From Erythrocercus mccallii (taxonomy: Eukaryota > Chordata > Aves > Passeriformes > Dicruridae), in the NCBI GenBank assembly GCA_013397435.1, contig VZRG01001581.1:9536-73535 (forward strand): DNA of 64,000 nt, in the 5' to 3' direction. Shown piece by piece: positions 36,619 through 48,923 of this stretch. The stretch's first letter is position 1; each line of letters opens with the position of its first letter. Made by a program: the position numbers and the translations under genes. The notes below the pieces were generated by a model. That model searched no databases. It saw nothing but the letters and a program-made list of their open reading frames with translations, and was not told the origin of the DNA.

Positions 36619-38534
36619 ATCCCAGCCAGAGAAGCCCTGGGAGAAAACCTGAGCTCCTCTAAGGTGGTACACTGTAGGTGTAGGTGTTGCTTGTAGATAT
36701 TCGGTGTAGGTAAGCAGGCTCGTTCCTTAGTGATGCAAACAGCTGATGAGTCCATGGAACAGGACAAGCAGGTGAGTCAGGTCTCCTGCTTTTACCATTG
36801 CACCCACAGCCTGAGCAACGATCCCTGGATCCCCAGCAGCATCCCTGCTCATTCCCAGAGCAGCAGGATCTTGGGTTCCTGGGTTTGACTGAAAACACTG
36901 GGGACATGAATCTGAATTCCTCCTCATCAGCCTGAAGACTTCCTTATTTATGACTGGGAAAGATTCCCACCAGAAATGTGTAGTTGCTTATAATTTGAAT
37001 GTTTCTTCTAACTGGGGAAATTTCCAGAAAGGTCAATAGTAAACACAATAATGTGCCCACAAGTTACAATCCACTGATCCTGTTTGTTTAATGTATTTGC
37101 TCAGAAGATAATGAATAAAAACTGGTGGTAGTTTTTGTTTGTTCCCTAAAACAATGTTATCAGTACATGTTCTTGGTGCATTTTTACTGCAATTATAAAG
37201 GTTTTTCCAGCTGGAAAGTGAGTCAGCTTAACTTTTTTCTTTTAAACTAATGACCATTTAATGTCAGATAAAAGGTTTAAAGGGAAGGATTAAGTACCAC
37301 TTTCAACAGAGAGGGTGGGAGATAATTGACTAAATTTACCCCTGACATGCTGCAGAACACCAAATGCATGTGTTTGAGATCCAGCAGAGCAAAGGACCCC
37401 ATGGGAGGCTCTACACTCTTCCCATGCAGGTGGGTGCTCACACTGTCCCCTCCATCATCCCAGCACATCCAGCATCTCTAGCAGGTGTCCCTGTGCCCTC
37501 CAGGAAGATGCACTTCCTGCTCAGGAACCAGCTACACCTTTCAAACAGCAGAGAAGTTGCATGGCAGATGTGAAGCTGATAATGCACCCCCAGAAGGAGA
37601 TAATGGAACAAAATGCTCCAGTTCAGATATTTGCCACCAGACAGAGGCACAGCCCTCCCCTGATTCTCTAACCTCCAGCCACCGTCACATTTTCACCTGC
37701 ACCCACCACCACTTCTCCGGAAACCAAATGACTTTTAATCTTTCATCCTGTGCACTCCTTTGATCCATTTTTTCTGCCATTTTCAAGGTCTTGGGGTAAT
37801 ATTTCCTGTAACAATGATTTTCTGACCTCTTTGAGCAGGACAGACCCCACCAGCTGGGCTGCTTCAGGTGTCATTGCTCCCCTCTGTTCACTGCCAAACC
37901 CACCCTGGAGCTTGTTATCTGTGTCCCAGGGGCAGTATGGCCCTTTTCCCTATGGCTGTGAGGCTGCCAGGAGAGGCTTTGATTGCTGGTCTGGTGTAGG
38001 AACCTCTTGGCTCTGGTGGAAAGGTGTTTAATGAAGCACAATCATAAGACATTCACTCCATCACTGCTCCCTCACTACACAGAAGTCACCTATAAATTTA
38101 CAGGTCATGAATTCCACCCAAGGGCAGGGGTTTGGGTTTTTTTTGCCAGGTCAGTCACTTCCTGAAGGTGATCCCTGCCTTCCGAGGTGGCTGGGAGCTG
38201 CCTGTGGGATCTGCCTTGCTCCATGCACTTGGAAAGTGATGCCCTGAGAGGGAGAACGGCTTTGCTGGCCTTGTGGCTCAGCTGGTGGCAGGCGGTCCCA
38301 GCACCCGAGTGAAGCCACCCTGTGTTTGGAGGAGCAACCTGGGAAGAGTGAAGGTCTGCCCTTGCTGTGTTCTCTCACGAGCAAGCTGCAATCTGGGTTC
38401 ACACCTCGCACAGGTACGAAACAAACATCCAGCCCTGAATCACTTGGCTGCTGCAGCAGATTGGAGATTAGGGCACCTTGGGCTGTGTTCAGACCACCCA
38501 TGGCAGCATCTGCTGGCAGCATCCACAGCTGGTC
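36619..38534. other. Gene-free flank up to the assembly gap
   Basis: No recognised exon or repeat family. It is AT-rich around 36,950-37,330. Close to the gap it turns GC-richer and gains CAGCA(T/C)CCACAGCTG-like words. Confidence 0.55.
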
Positions 38535-38892
38535 NNNNNNNNNNNNNNNNNNNNNNNNNNNNNNNNNNNNNNNNNNNNNNNNNNNNNNNNNNNNNNNNNN
38601 NNNNNNNNNNNNNNNNNNNNNNNNNNNNNNNNNNNNNNNNNNNNNNNNNNNNNNNNNNNNNNNNNNNNNNNNNNNNNNNNNNNNNNNNNNNNNNNNNNNN
38701 NNNNNNNNNNNNNNNNNNNNNNNNNNNNNNNNNNNNNNNNNNNNNNNNNNNNNNNNNNNNNNNNNNNNNNNNNNNNNNNNNNNNNNNNNNNNNNNNNNNN
38801 NNNNNNNNNNNNNNNNNNNNNNNNNNNNNNNNNNNNNNNNNNNNNNNNNNNNNNNNNNNNNNNNNNNNNNNNNNNNNNNNNNNNNNNNNNNN
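38535..38892. other. Assembly gap (358 N)
   Basis: All bases are N. The left margin ends GGCAGCATCCACAGCTGGTC and the right margin carries CACAGCACCCACAGCTGAGC, so both edges share a CAGCAYCCACAGCTG word. This points to a tandem or GC-rich repeat that broke the assembly, and the true length may differ from 358. Open frames that cross the gap are artefacts. Confidence 0.98.
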
Positions 38893-40074
38893 GGGCTGGG
38901 CCCACAGCACCCACAGCTGAGCCCACAGCCAGGCTGCCCAGCCCCTGCTGCTGCTGGAGAAGACACCCAGCCATGGCAGGGCCCCAGAGCTCACCAGTCA
39001 GACTCACTCCTGCCCAGCAGCTGTTTGTGCTGCTTTCCAGCAAACCATGTCATGCAGCTATTTAGATCCCCAGAGCAAAGGGCCTGCCATGTGCATGGAT
39101 CTCCTCCTGAAATCACAGGAGAAATCTGGCTTCAAGGTGCCAAACGGATGGGACTTGAGCACGCAAATCCCCAGGCCACAAAAGATCTCAGCCTGAATGT
39201 GTGTGAGGAGCTTGTAGGATCAGGCTGTGAAGCACAAAGGGCAAAACTTGCCATGTTCAAGAACAGGCAAATAATCCAAATTTCTCCACCTCCAGAATGG
39301 GACCATTTGTGCTTAGTTGTCTGGCTGGCTGATGTGAAAGGCAGCAAGGTCTGGGCAAGTCTGGGTCGCCCTGTGAAGGGGTGCAGCAATTCTCCTCTCC
39401 AGCTCCATGCAACACACGGCCATATATTCCTGCCACAGCCCATACTGGTGCTATCTCGATGGTGAGCAAATGGGATGGTCCCTCTGTGACACAGGAAGGG
39501 CCTTGGAATCTAAAAAGCACCAAGAGAAAAGACAAGGTAGGGTTTGCAACCAAGGTTGCCACATGGGCAAAGGTCTCCTTTGAAAGAGGTGCCTGTGGAG
39601 CTTCTTGTGGGGATGGAAAGGTAAAAGATTGAGGATGGACCCTCCAAGTGTCCTGCGGGGCCATATTGGAGCATCTTTACTGCTCCTTCAGCCAGCATAG
39701 GAGTGTGAGAACAGCAGGCCTCTGTGACCCAGGACAGGACAAGAAATCAGAGCACGTGCGGAGTTATTTCATTCATTCTTCAGAACTATTTAATGTGGAT
39801 GAAACAAGGTTGAACCCCAGTGGGTTTCACGGGTGGGATGGGTGAAGCACCAGTCTGTATTGGGGGTGTGCTGCCCAACACCCTGCCCCTATAAGGCTGC
39901 TCTCCAGGTTCCCACTGTCTGAGCCCAAAGCTAATTTCCATGCTACATGTTAATTTTTCCCAAGTCAAGAACCCCTCTCTTTCAGCAGTTTTGACATTTG
40001 CTGCCTTTCATTGAATTTCTGTGTTGGGAGAGCAGGTGAGTAGGAGATCCCAATTTACTTTCTCTGCAGTCTAG
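38893..40074. other. Gene-free flank right of the gap
   Basis: No recognised exon. The first 60 bases are rich in CAGC/CCCACAGC words that match the left margin of the gap. The rest is unremarkable. Confidence 0.55.
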
Positions 40075-40590
40075 ACTATTCATTACTTTCCTGTCTCTAA
40101 ATTAAGCAGGCACAGTCCTTTCAATACCTACATAAAGCATTCCCTCACCAGGCCTCTAAGTATTTTCATTGTCAGCCTCTGAACACTTATTATTTCCACT
40201 ATATCCCCTTTTGAGATCAGATATCCAGAGAGAAGCTCGGCGTGTTAGCAAGGGTCTCCTCCAGGACTATCTTGTGAGCAGACAGGAATTCTGGAATATT
40301 TTACATCCCTCTCTTTAACCATCCTCATATTTTGTTTTACTCTCACAACAGCAAAGAGGAAAAAAGATCCCAGAGTGGCTGTGATTGTGCTCGTTTTGTG
40401 AGTGTAAATAATTACAATTAACTTGGAACCCGACAGAGTGCAGGCACAGCTCAAATTATTCCTCACCATGCCTTGCCTTGCAGTTATCAGGGGTGAATTT
40501 TATCTGCCATTGTGCTGCCCATTCACCTAGCTTTGTGTGGTCTGACAATATCTCAACCCAAGGTGGTATATGGTTGCAGGCACTGCCGCT
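40075..40590 (-). mobile_element. Ancient CR1/L3-like LINE fragment
   Basis: On the plus strand the segment follows the antisense text of old sauropsid CR1-type elements in the right order. It has TCTCTAAATTAAGCAGGCA, CAGGCCTCTAAGTATTTTCA, a GTCAGCCTCTGAACACTTAT stretch, TATATCCCCTTTTGAGATC and finally GTGAATTTTATCTGCCATTG followed by GCTGCCCATTCACCTAGCTT. The element is therefore on the minus strand. It spans roughly 500 bases with heavy substitution and a diverged middle, so it is much older than the other CR1 copies in the window. The family call is by recalled similarity. Confidence 0.7.
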
Positions 40591-42147
40591 CTCATTATTT
40601 ACAATGGCTAATTAAGATCCTGCTACAACCTTCATCCCACCCTTAATTCTTATGAAGCAGCCAACAAAAGGTTTTGATTTCCTTTTTGGCTGGAAGACCT
40701 TTTGGCTTCTGCAAAAAGGGGATTAAGAATGAAAGCACATAAAGGTATGTGCACAATCACAAAGTCATAACAGCTCTCCCAGTGCAGTCTCCCAGGAATG
40801 AAACACAGCATTAGCAAGAAGGGCTAATTGGGACCAGTTTAAAGAGTGCACATTGTGTAGCTCAGTCCGGTAACACTTTTGATCAGGCAGACAACACAGC
40901 CACAAATTGCTTTCTTCCCCCTCCAAAATATCTGACCCTGCAGGAAACGGTGTTTTACCTTTCCCAAGGAATCCAGACAGGCAGGCAGGCAGACGGATGG
41001 TGCACACAAGCTGTGTGAGCACCCAGCTGCTCTGCGGGGTACAGCCTTCATGAGTCCAGCTCTTTGCCAGCTCTGGGCAGATGCCGGGTCCCTATCCCTC
41101 ACCCTCAGGGTCCCAGAGGCTGGTGCCTGATGGTGGTTGCCACTGCCACTGTCATGGCAACTTTAAGATCAGATGGAGTCACATACAAGCAACTCACCCA
41201 GACTTTCTCTCCAGAGAATACTTTAGGCACTGTCGTCAGTTGTGGGTTTCCAAGCAATTGCTCTCCATCACTCCTTCGCCCTCCAGAGGGGTTTGGCCTC
41301 AGATCCTTGGTCTCAGGTTGCTTCTAGGGACCCTCCCCATTGCACACCTTTCTCTGGAGCCTCCCCTCTGCCCACCTTGCCATGTGGGGATCAGCCCTCC
41401 CCACTGCCTTGTCCCTCCATGGGCAGTCACCCCATGCAGGCTCTCCTGCGGTGCTGTGGTCCCCAGAACCTGTCCCCAGACCTAAGGCCTCTCCTCTCTG
41501 TCCCTGCGTCCCCAAGTCAGCTCTGCAAGTCTAGTCTGAGAATCGGGTTTGTTAGCTCTTGGCAATGCCACCCCCCTAAATGTTATGGCATGCAGAAATC
41601 TATGAAAACCAGAGGCCTAGGACATGTGTTTTTGTTTGTTTGCATGTGCCAACATTTCCAATGGCTCAGAAATGTGTGCCTGTGAAAGCTGCATGTGTGT
41701 TATTCATTTAGGATTATTTTCAGTCCTTATAATAGGAGGCTCATTTTATCCTTCTGAAAGCTTTTGAGCAGAGATGATCACAGCCCGAAAACCTGCCATG
41801 GCTGTAAACAACATCTAAGCTCCATATTGCTGTCTCTCCTTGGAAAATGGTCCCACTAAGGAGTGGAAGGGTTTTCAGTCTGTGCTCGTGTCAGATACAC
41901 AGATAAAGAGGCAGCTTATTTCTCTAGACTCCTTTGTAAACTCCAGCCAAGATTTCTACATTCTGATTCATGCAAATCTGATCATCTGATCAAAGTAACA
42001 TGCTACCTCCCAGGAACTCAGGCCCTGTTGGCTGGGCCATGGCTCATCCCTCGCACACCATTGCCTTCCCTCTGGTTCCTGGCTGCTCCCTCCAGCCTCA
42101 CACACAAATCCTTCTGGCTGGCAGCAGCTCCAGGCTTGTACCGTGGT

Positions 42148-42189
42148 CACCTCCCGGCTGGCCACAGCCACCTCCCAGCTGGCCATGGG
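42148..42189. repeat. Tandem duplication, two 21-bp units
   Basis: Units 42,148-42,168 and 42,169-42,189 share the core CACCTCCCRGCTGGCCA and differ at four positions, three of them in the last few bases. A small local duplication in GC-rich DNA. Confidence 0.85.
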
Positions 42190-44634
42190 GGGCTCTGCTC
42201 CCAGCCAGCTCCAAACCAGCCACCACAGGGGCTGCTGACTCTGCACAGCCTCACAACACACTGGGACAGCCTTTCCCTGCACCGTTGCTGCTCCACCCAT
42301 GCCAGAGTTTCTGATGGCACCTCCCTCCTGAGTAGTCATCACGGTGTACCCCAAAATGGGCACATGTCTCTGGGTCCCCAAGCTGCAAAGTTTTAGTGTG
42401 AAATTTCTCAATTACAAATTTCTCCCGTGATTGCCATAGCTCATTGCACTCACTTGGGACAAAAGCAGGTTCAGAATTTCCTCTTCAGCAGAAAAAATTG
42501 GCCCTTTCAAGACTGGGATTGCACAAGCCGCTGAAAACACATCCCAAGGGAGGAACAAGCCCTCAGCTGGGAAGAGGAACATCAGCATCACCTGCAGTGC
42601 TTCCCCCCAGCTGGGCCACACTGTCCTGCATCCAGGACATCCCTCAAAACACACTGCGAACCTCAGGATGCCTAAGCTGCTTAACACAGGAGGAAACTCC
42701 CATTGGAGGCTTTGGTGTGGTTATGTCTTCTGTTATTCCTGGCCACTGAAGTTGTTTTTTTCAAAACAAAGGCAGTGTTTTCTATCCTTTAGGCCTGAGC
42801 AGACCAATTCATCTCTCTTTAGATGGGTTTGATGTGGCTTGGGAAACTCAACCGGTTGTTTTCCACGCCCAGCATAACTCAGTTACACTTCCTGTGGCTC
42901 AGCCACGGGTCCTCCAGCCTGGCAGCCACTGGGATGTGCAGACAGTTACCCTTTAGTCTGCTCCAAGGCTGGGAATCAGCCCCTGCCCAGGCAGGTGTCA
43001 GCCACCTTCACGCTGCACTGGTTGGACTAAACTTTCCGTAATTTTCTGAGTAGAAACGAGTCCCACCCACAACAAACACAGTCAGGGACTGGTCACCACC
43101 AGCCCAGAGCTCACAGCTTAGTTTGTCTGTGTCAGTTAGCACTAAATTCACAGGTATTGATAGCCATGGAGCTCCCAGTATGTGCCAGACCTTGCTGAGG
43201 GATGAAGACTCTGTGGAGGATGCTCACAGTGTAGATCTCCTTGGGCTGGCACCTTAACACAGGCACTGCAAGATTAAAATGCTATGGGAGAAAGGAAACA
43301 GTGTTCTGCCATTTGTGCCCATCAGCCAGGATTCAGCCCCTGATAAAAGGGAGGGGCAGAAGAACGGCAGCAAGAAGGGGTGGGACAGGGAGAAGGTCTG
43401 GGCTCTGCACCCATCCAAGGGCTCCAGAAAAGTTTCCATCCAAGCCTTCAGTGAGTGGAGAGAGGCAGCATTTGCTAAAGCAACAGAAAACTGCCATAGG
43501 ATTGAATGTTCAATGGGGGGCTTAAATCAGTTTCAACTGACAAATAGGCAGGGGAGATTTTTTTACACATCACATAATTTTTTTTAAACTTTCAAAACTT
43601 CTATGTTTTTTTTCCCTATGAAATCACATGTATTTAAAGAAATTAAAGAAATCCTTAATAGAGTGAATTAAAGGTCTCTGGTAAACCCAAATCACTCCAT
43701 TCAGTACTTTGTCTCACTTAAAAAGAAAGAAAAAGGAAAAGTTTCAGTTTAACGTGGTTTTTCCTCCCTAATTTTTCAGCTCACACTGTTGGAAATAACA
43801 GTCTACATAGGTTACATCATTTGTGAGGAATCTCCTCTCATCTGTCTCCAAATGAATAACAACAAACATTCAAAAAATAATTGAAGTTTTATATATATCC
43901 CTTGGCCATTCAGGTGGTATGGCTGGCACGAGACATAGGCACTTTAAACAGCTGTTGTGAATCTTGAGTATAAACTTCCACCCTTTGGCACAGGACCAGG
44001 AATTTCTGCATAGGAGTATACCTGCTCTGCCTTGCAGCAGACAGAATCCATGGTGTTTAACACCTTGAGAGTGGACAGCAGAGAAAAGCTGTTTTCCTGT
44101 GGGACACCCCTGCTTTGTGTGACCCCTTTCCCTCTGTTGGATGAGCATGACTGAGCAGGGCTTGGGGGACTGTGCAGACTCGCGTGCACGCAGAGTTCCT
44201 CTTCCTCCTGCATCAGCAGATACTTGTGTAATTCAGTGGCCTAAAAAAGCCCAACCACCACTACACACAGACATTTTCACCTATTCCAACCCTATTTCTC
44301 AAAGGTAGGCATGGTAACACAGTGTGCTCTGGGAGCCAAAATAACCCCTTTTTTTTCGGTTACCCAAGCTGTCCCACCTGGAGTTGACTCCAATTGCTCA
44401 GTCAGATCTTCCTTGGTGGACAAACTCTCCTAGACAACACAAAGACCATCTTCTCCAGCTGGAGTCTAAAATCATGGCTGAAATCCTGTTGTACTGCTTT
44501 TGTGAAAGTACAGATTGAGTACAGGACACCAAATTGAGCAGAGTCAGGGAAAACTGATGGACATACCAGGCACATGGTGCAGAACACCACTTCTATGGCT
44601 ACATGTGTGCCTGTCAAGGCTTGCTCCAAGAGCT

Positions 44635-44666
44635 GGTCTAGGCTAGTTGTTTGCCTAAGCTAGACC
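44635..44666. repeat. Imperfect inverted repeat (12-bp arms, 8-base loop)
   Basis: Left arm GGTCTAGGCTAG (44,635-44,646) pairs with CTAAGCTAGACC (44,655-44,666) at ten of twelve positions around TTGTTTGC. There is no sign that it is transcribed. The stem is too short for a microRNA precursor. Confidence 0.7.
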
Positions 44667-47600
44667 TAACTTCCACTTTGCCATGTTTCCATGAGCCCAG
44701 GTAAATAAGTTGCTGCAAAGACCAAGGCGGTGCAGCAGGCAGGGCTAGGCTGTGCTCAGGCTTCATGGTGCTTTCAGGGTCCTCCCCAAGGTCTACCCAC
44801 TCCAATACCCACATACAGACACACAGAGCTCACAGGCTTGAGAGCATCCAGTCCATTTAGACTATGGCCTTAACTCCAGAAGTCAGGGACATAGAATTAG
44901 GTCTTTTTGTCACTGAACTATTAGGGTAGCACCTCTTCCCAAAACTTCATTATTTTTGACCTGACTGCTTCCTTGTCCCACCTCATCCTCCATATTGGAG
45001 GATGGATCAGCCATGGTCCCAGAAGATGTTATAATTACAACTGCACAGATATCATACATGCTGATGTGTAAGAGATGCAGCTGATGGAATCAGTTCCTGT
45101 CATGGGTTGGCTACACCTGGGCAGGTGCAGAAGGGCAGGGCTAAAACTGCAAACATTCTGCTGGGCTGCCCCGCTGCTTCACATCTGCAAAAAGTTCATC
45201 CAAACTGTCTGTGACCCAGCACCATGGGGGTGATTCTGAGCTAAAGACTGCAAGGACAGCACAAGGAAACAATCACAGATTTCCCATGCCTGTGTTCCCG
45301 AGGGACTGTTGCCAAAAGCCAGCTGCTGGCCGAGAAGGGCAGATCAGGCTCTGTTCGGGTGCTCCATGTCAGAGCCTGCCATGGCACCTGCGTTTGTATC
45401 AACAAGGCAGACACAGAACAAAAAAACTCTGCTGCTGAGCAGGAAAGACCACACCAACTTTGGGGCTCCAGTGCAGTGATGTGAATTCAGTCACCTGCTG
45501 ACAGCTCTGTGGAGCAGGGCAGGTTGACAGGGGGCTGGAAGACACCTTCCACAGGGAGCAGGACACTCTTTGTCCTCTTGGCCAGTGGTAAGCCCCAGGC
45601 AGGGCACAACACCACTGCGGCAAAGGGTTTGCCCTGCCTGGACCAGACACTGAACTTAGCTGAGATGTGACCACTGACCCTTCATCCTCACAGGGACAGC
45701 ACGGGAGATCCACCACCCTCCCAGAAGGTTTCATCAAACAGCTCTGGTATGTGCAATATGCTCAGAAAACTTCCTTGGACCCACAAAGTTTCCATCCTGG
45801 ACTCAGTGGTTCCTGACCCTGACCAAGCCAGCCCAGTATTATCGACCCATGCCTCGCTCTGATCTCAGCTATTAAAACAGTGTGACAAATCCAGTAGTGT
45901 TTCTGAGGCAGCAGCTCCAACACAATTTTACTAAAGCCAATTAAGCAGAGTACTGGTTAAAGTATGCCCACTCAGAGCTCCACACACATTAATGCCATCA
46001 GAGTGTTACATCCTTCGCTCTTGAGGAGAATCCCAGAATAACAATTAAATGCTCATGAACAATCTTGAATTATAAAGTAAGTCAAATGCAAAGCCTTCAT
46101 GGGAAATCTCAGCTTGTCTTCAAAGTGAGTGAAGATTTTCTGAAAAGATAAAATTAAGTTAAACACCACAGGCAAGAAAGGGACCTGTCCAGCAGGCTGT
46201 CCACTTCTAACCAGCTCCTGGTTAGAAGCTCCTAACCCCCAAGCACAGCCCAGCCCAGGGCAGGAATACCATGTGCCCCACACACAGGGCTGTCCCTCAC
46301 TGGGCACAGGATGGATTTCCCCTATTTCTGTTCAGTCCTTGAATGTCTCCTACCCAGAGCATCCTTTTGTCCAACATGAAGGTCTTCTGAAGGGGACCTG
46401 GTGGGAATTCCTCTCTCCTTTGCCCCTGCTTTTATTTTTAATAAAGCCTGAAAGCAGATGTTCAAATACAAACACTTGAGGTACACCATCAGCCAACAAA
46501 TCCCTCCAGCATGACCTAATTCCGGTGAACATCCATCTCCTCACCACCCTGCCTTTCCACAGCCTGAGGAACCTGTATCACTGCAGTGCAGGAAATACTC
46601 CTGTAATCCAATGACGTGTGGGACAGAGGCCCCAACTGCATTCCAGTTTTATGGCCCCTCACTCCCGTGTGCCAATCTCCCATTGTGGCAGATCCTCCCT
46701 GGTTGCTTCCTACCCCAGTCTGGAAGAGGAAATCCCTTCTGCCCGGACTTCTCCAGCGTTTACTGCCCCCACCCCTTTGAATTTCTCCAATGGCAAACAA
46801 ATCCTGTCATTCTAACAGTGAAACCATCAGAGACATGGGCCATGGCAATATTTCAAGGAGAAAAAAGACACCCATAAAACCTTTCTCACTCTAGAAATCA
46901 ACTGAGTGTCTCCTCTTGGAGGTACGAACACAGCAAATCTCCAGCTGCTCCCAATCCTCCACCCCAGCACTCCTCTGAACTTTCCTCAAATCCTTCCCAC
47001 ATGAATCAATCCGAAGACAAAGCTGGCATAGCTTTCCAGCCCCCACTAACCAATTCCACCACTGGGTCTTTCTCCTATGCTTGTCTCCAAGTGCCCCAGG
47101 AGAGCAGCTCTCAGTAATCCACTGGGACAAGGGCTGTTGAGTGACCTCCCGTGCTTAGCTGGGGTGATGCATCACCTGTACAGCTGCCCAGCTCCTCCTG
47201 GCGCAGTGTGGAGTTACCCTGCTTAGCACTGCTCATTTTTCTCTAGGCTTGCAAGGTTTGGAGATAGGTTCAGATAAGCATCCTCAAGCTTGCATGCTTA
47301 TCTGCACCATCTCCCAAACAGCTTTGATCTGCAGGATTTGGCTGCAGCTCTCAAAGTTATCTTGGGAAAGCTTGTTCTGGGGAGAGTCATTCTCCTGATT
47401 AACAAGAAAAAGCTTTCTTAGTGGCTTTGAGCATTTCCAGTCCTGGCTGTAACCAGGGAGTGTAGTCATGTCTGCACACGGAGAGAAGGAAAAGCCAAGT
47501 GAGCTTCTCCTTAAACTCCACTTGGGCTCCACTGACATTCCAGCATCTGAGGTCAGATATTTTATCTTGCTTCTTTTCCCCACTTTCTCTTTGTGGGGCA

Positions 47601-48260
47601 CTTTACATCACCCATATCCCGTGCAGAATTCCTAGAAGGAAAGCTGGCTGGACTGACCAGGCAAACTAGTCCCTGGATGAGCTGGGTGAACCATGCAGGA
47701 CAAGGGAGAGGGATTTGTCTGGCTGATGGCAAGTTTTAAAAGGCACAATTTTGAATTAAACAGCTGAAAGCAAGAGCCTCTCTAAAAGCTCTAATGAAGC
47801 AAACACAAGCCACACATAAGTATGTGTTAATGCAGTCAGATACTCGTTTTCCAGTTTACATTCTGCATGGCCACAGCTTTAGGAAATATTCCTTGGACTG
47901 AAAAGTACCAAATGTGCTGCTCTTGAAAAACACCAGCATGGATTCCCTCACACTCAGCCCTCCACCACCCCACTAAGACTCTTCCTTGTGGCAGCAACCA
48001 GGGAGGAAGAGGAAGATGGTATTAAGGAACAGGAAGAACTACAGAATCAGCAATTAAATTTATAGTGGGGAAACTGCCCCGAACATTTCCTGCTGGCCTC
48101 ACATAAAGGATAAATATGCATTAAAAAACCACTACTCAGGGAGGAGAAAGAAGTGTGAACAGCAAAGATATGTACATATGTTTTAAATAATTTTTTAATT
48201 GTTGAGGCAGTAATACTTGGTTCATGGAACTGCAATATACAGAGAGGTGAAATAAATAGC

Positions 48261-48287
48261 TTATATATATATAATATATATAATATA
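48261..48287. repeat. TA-rich simple repeat
   Basis: An almost pure alternating TA/ATA run, bounded on both sides by AGC(T) words so that the whole can fold on itself. It lies about 0.64 kb beyond the FGF18 stop codon on the transcript's downstream side. Confidence 0.85.
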
Positions 48288-48585
48288 GCTGGTTTTAAAA
48301 TATTCCCTTATCATTGGTGTACTAGGTCATCTTGTAGTCACTTGAATGTAGTTAGCAGCATTCTCCAGAAGTGAGCAGGATGCAGGATCACGGAGCCGTG
48401 ACTCCCTATGTCGTCAGGAGGGTTACAGAGGATCGGTGCGCCGAGAGCTCCACGGGCCTCATCCCTGCAGCTCACACCGCCTGTCCTGGCCGGCGGGCAG
48501 CAGGCAATAAATAGGTTACTGCCAACCGGCACTTGGCGGGGCAGGGTCTCAGTAACTTTGGGAAAGAACTTTGGTTTTCTTTGGT
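48288..48585. other. CpG-containing region just beyond the FGF18 3' end
   Basis: This stretch has several CpGs (about 48,389-48,540), a short perfect inverted repeat TCACGG-AG-CCGTGA (48,388-48,401) and, on the minus strand, a CTATTTATTG AU-rich word. It may be distal 3' UTR if FGF18 uses a late poly(A) site, or a flanking element. The sequence alone does not decide. Confidence 0.4.
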
Positions 48586-48599
48586 TTTATTTATTTATT
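48586..48599 (-). terminator. Distal poly(A) signal cluster (AATAAA x3), possible alternative FGF18 end
   Basis: Three overlapping AATAAA hexamers on the minus strand (plus-strand TTTATT at 48,586, 48,590 and 48,594). They lie about 330 bases past the FGF18 stop. No clear GU-rich element follows, so use of this site is uncertain. Confidence 0.35.
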
Positions 48600-48769
48600 T
48601 TTTAATTTTTTTTTTCCCCTCTGGGGATATTCTTGAAAAGTTGTCCTTTCCAAAAAAAGCAAAATAAGCACCTGTGTGTCATCAACAACAAGAAGTCAAT
48701 TTAAATAGAGCAGTTCATTTCATTTTTCAAGTCACAATAAATCCCGAACAGCTTTCCCCAGCATTTTCT

Positions 48770-48923
48770 ATCTAGTCTTTTATTAATTTTTTTATTTTTA
48801 TTTTTTTAAAACACAATGTACAAAAATAGAGCTTCTTCCTTATTTTTAATGTAAAAATATTCCTCTGATGCATTTTTTTTTTCTTTTTGTGGTTTCTTAT
48901 TGTGACACTATTTTTGTCTATTT
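48770..48923 (-). other. FGF18: FGF18 3' UTR (proximal part)
   Basis: AT-rich DNA directly after the stop codon on the minus strand, with repeated short T and A runs typical of a 3' untranslated region and no coding potential. The left limit is set by the cluster of AATAAA hexamers at 48,779-48,802. The real cleavage point, and whether a longer form reaches the second cluster near 48,590, would need transcript reads. Confidence 0.6.
48779..48802 (-). terminator. FGF18: Proximal poly(A) signals of FGF18 (AATAAA x3)
   Basis: Minus-strand AATAAA hexamers correspond to plus-strand TTTATT at 48,779-48,784, 48,791-48,796 and 48,797-48,802. They lie 120-145 bases after the stop. A G/U-rich stretch (GCTGGGGAAAGCTGTTCGGG on the minus strand, about 48,740-48,760) follows at a suitable distance, favouring this cluster as a major cleavage site. 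Confidence 0.5.

Larger units (their letters stand above)
40591..48260. other. Gene-free flank
   Basis: About 7.7 kb with no recognised exon or large repeat. It contains a 21-bp tandem pair at 42,148-42,189 and an imperfect hairpin at 44,635-44,666. Open frames such as 41,863-42,396 (plus) lack any domain. Confidence 0.6.

Noticed and set aside
38151..39465. Long open frames up to 379 residues crossing the gap
   Set aside because: Most of the frame is N; the flanking parts show no domain.
41863..42396. 177-residue plus-strand open frame
   Set aside because: Half of it lies over a small GC-rich duplication; no recognisable motif.
1..48560. Exons of FBXW11, the expected next gene downstream
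   Set aside because: No WD-repeat or F-box-like sequence was seen; in human this gene lies hundreds of kilobases away.
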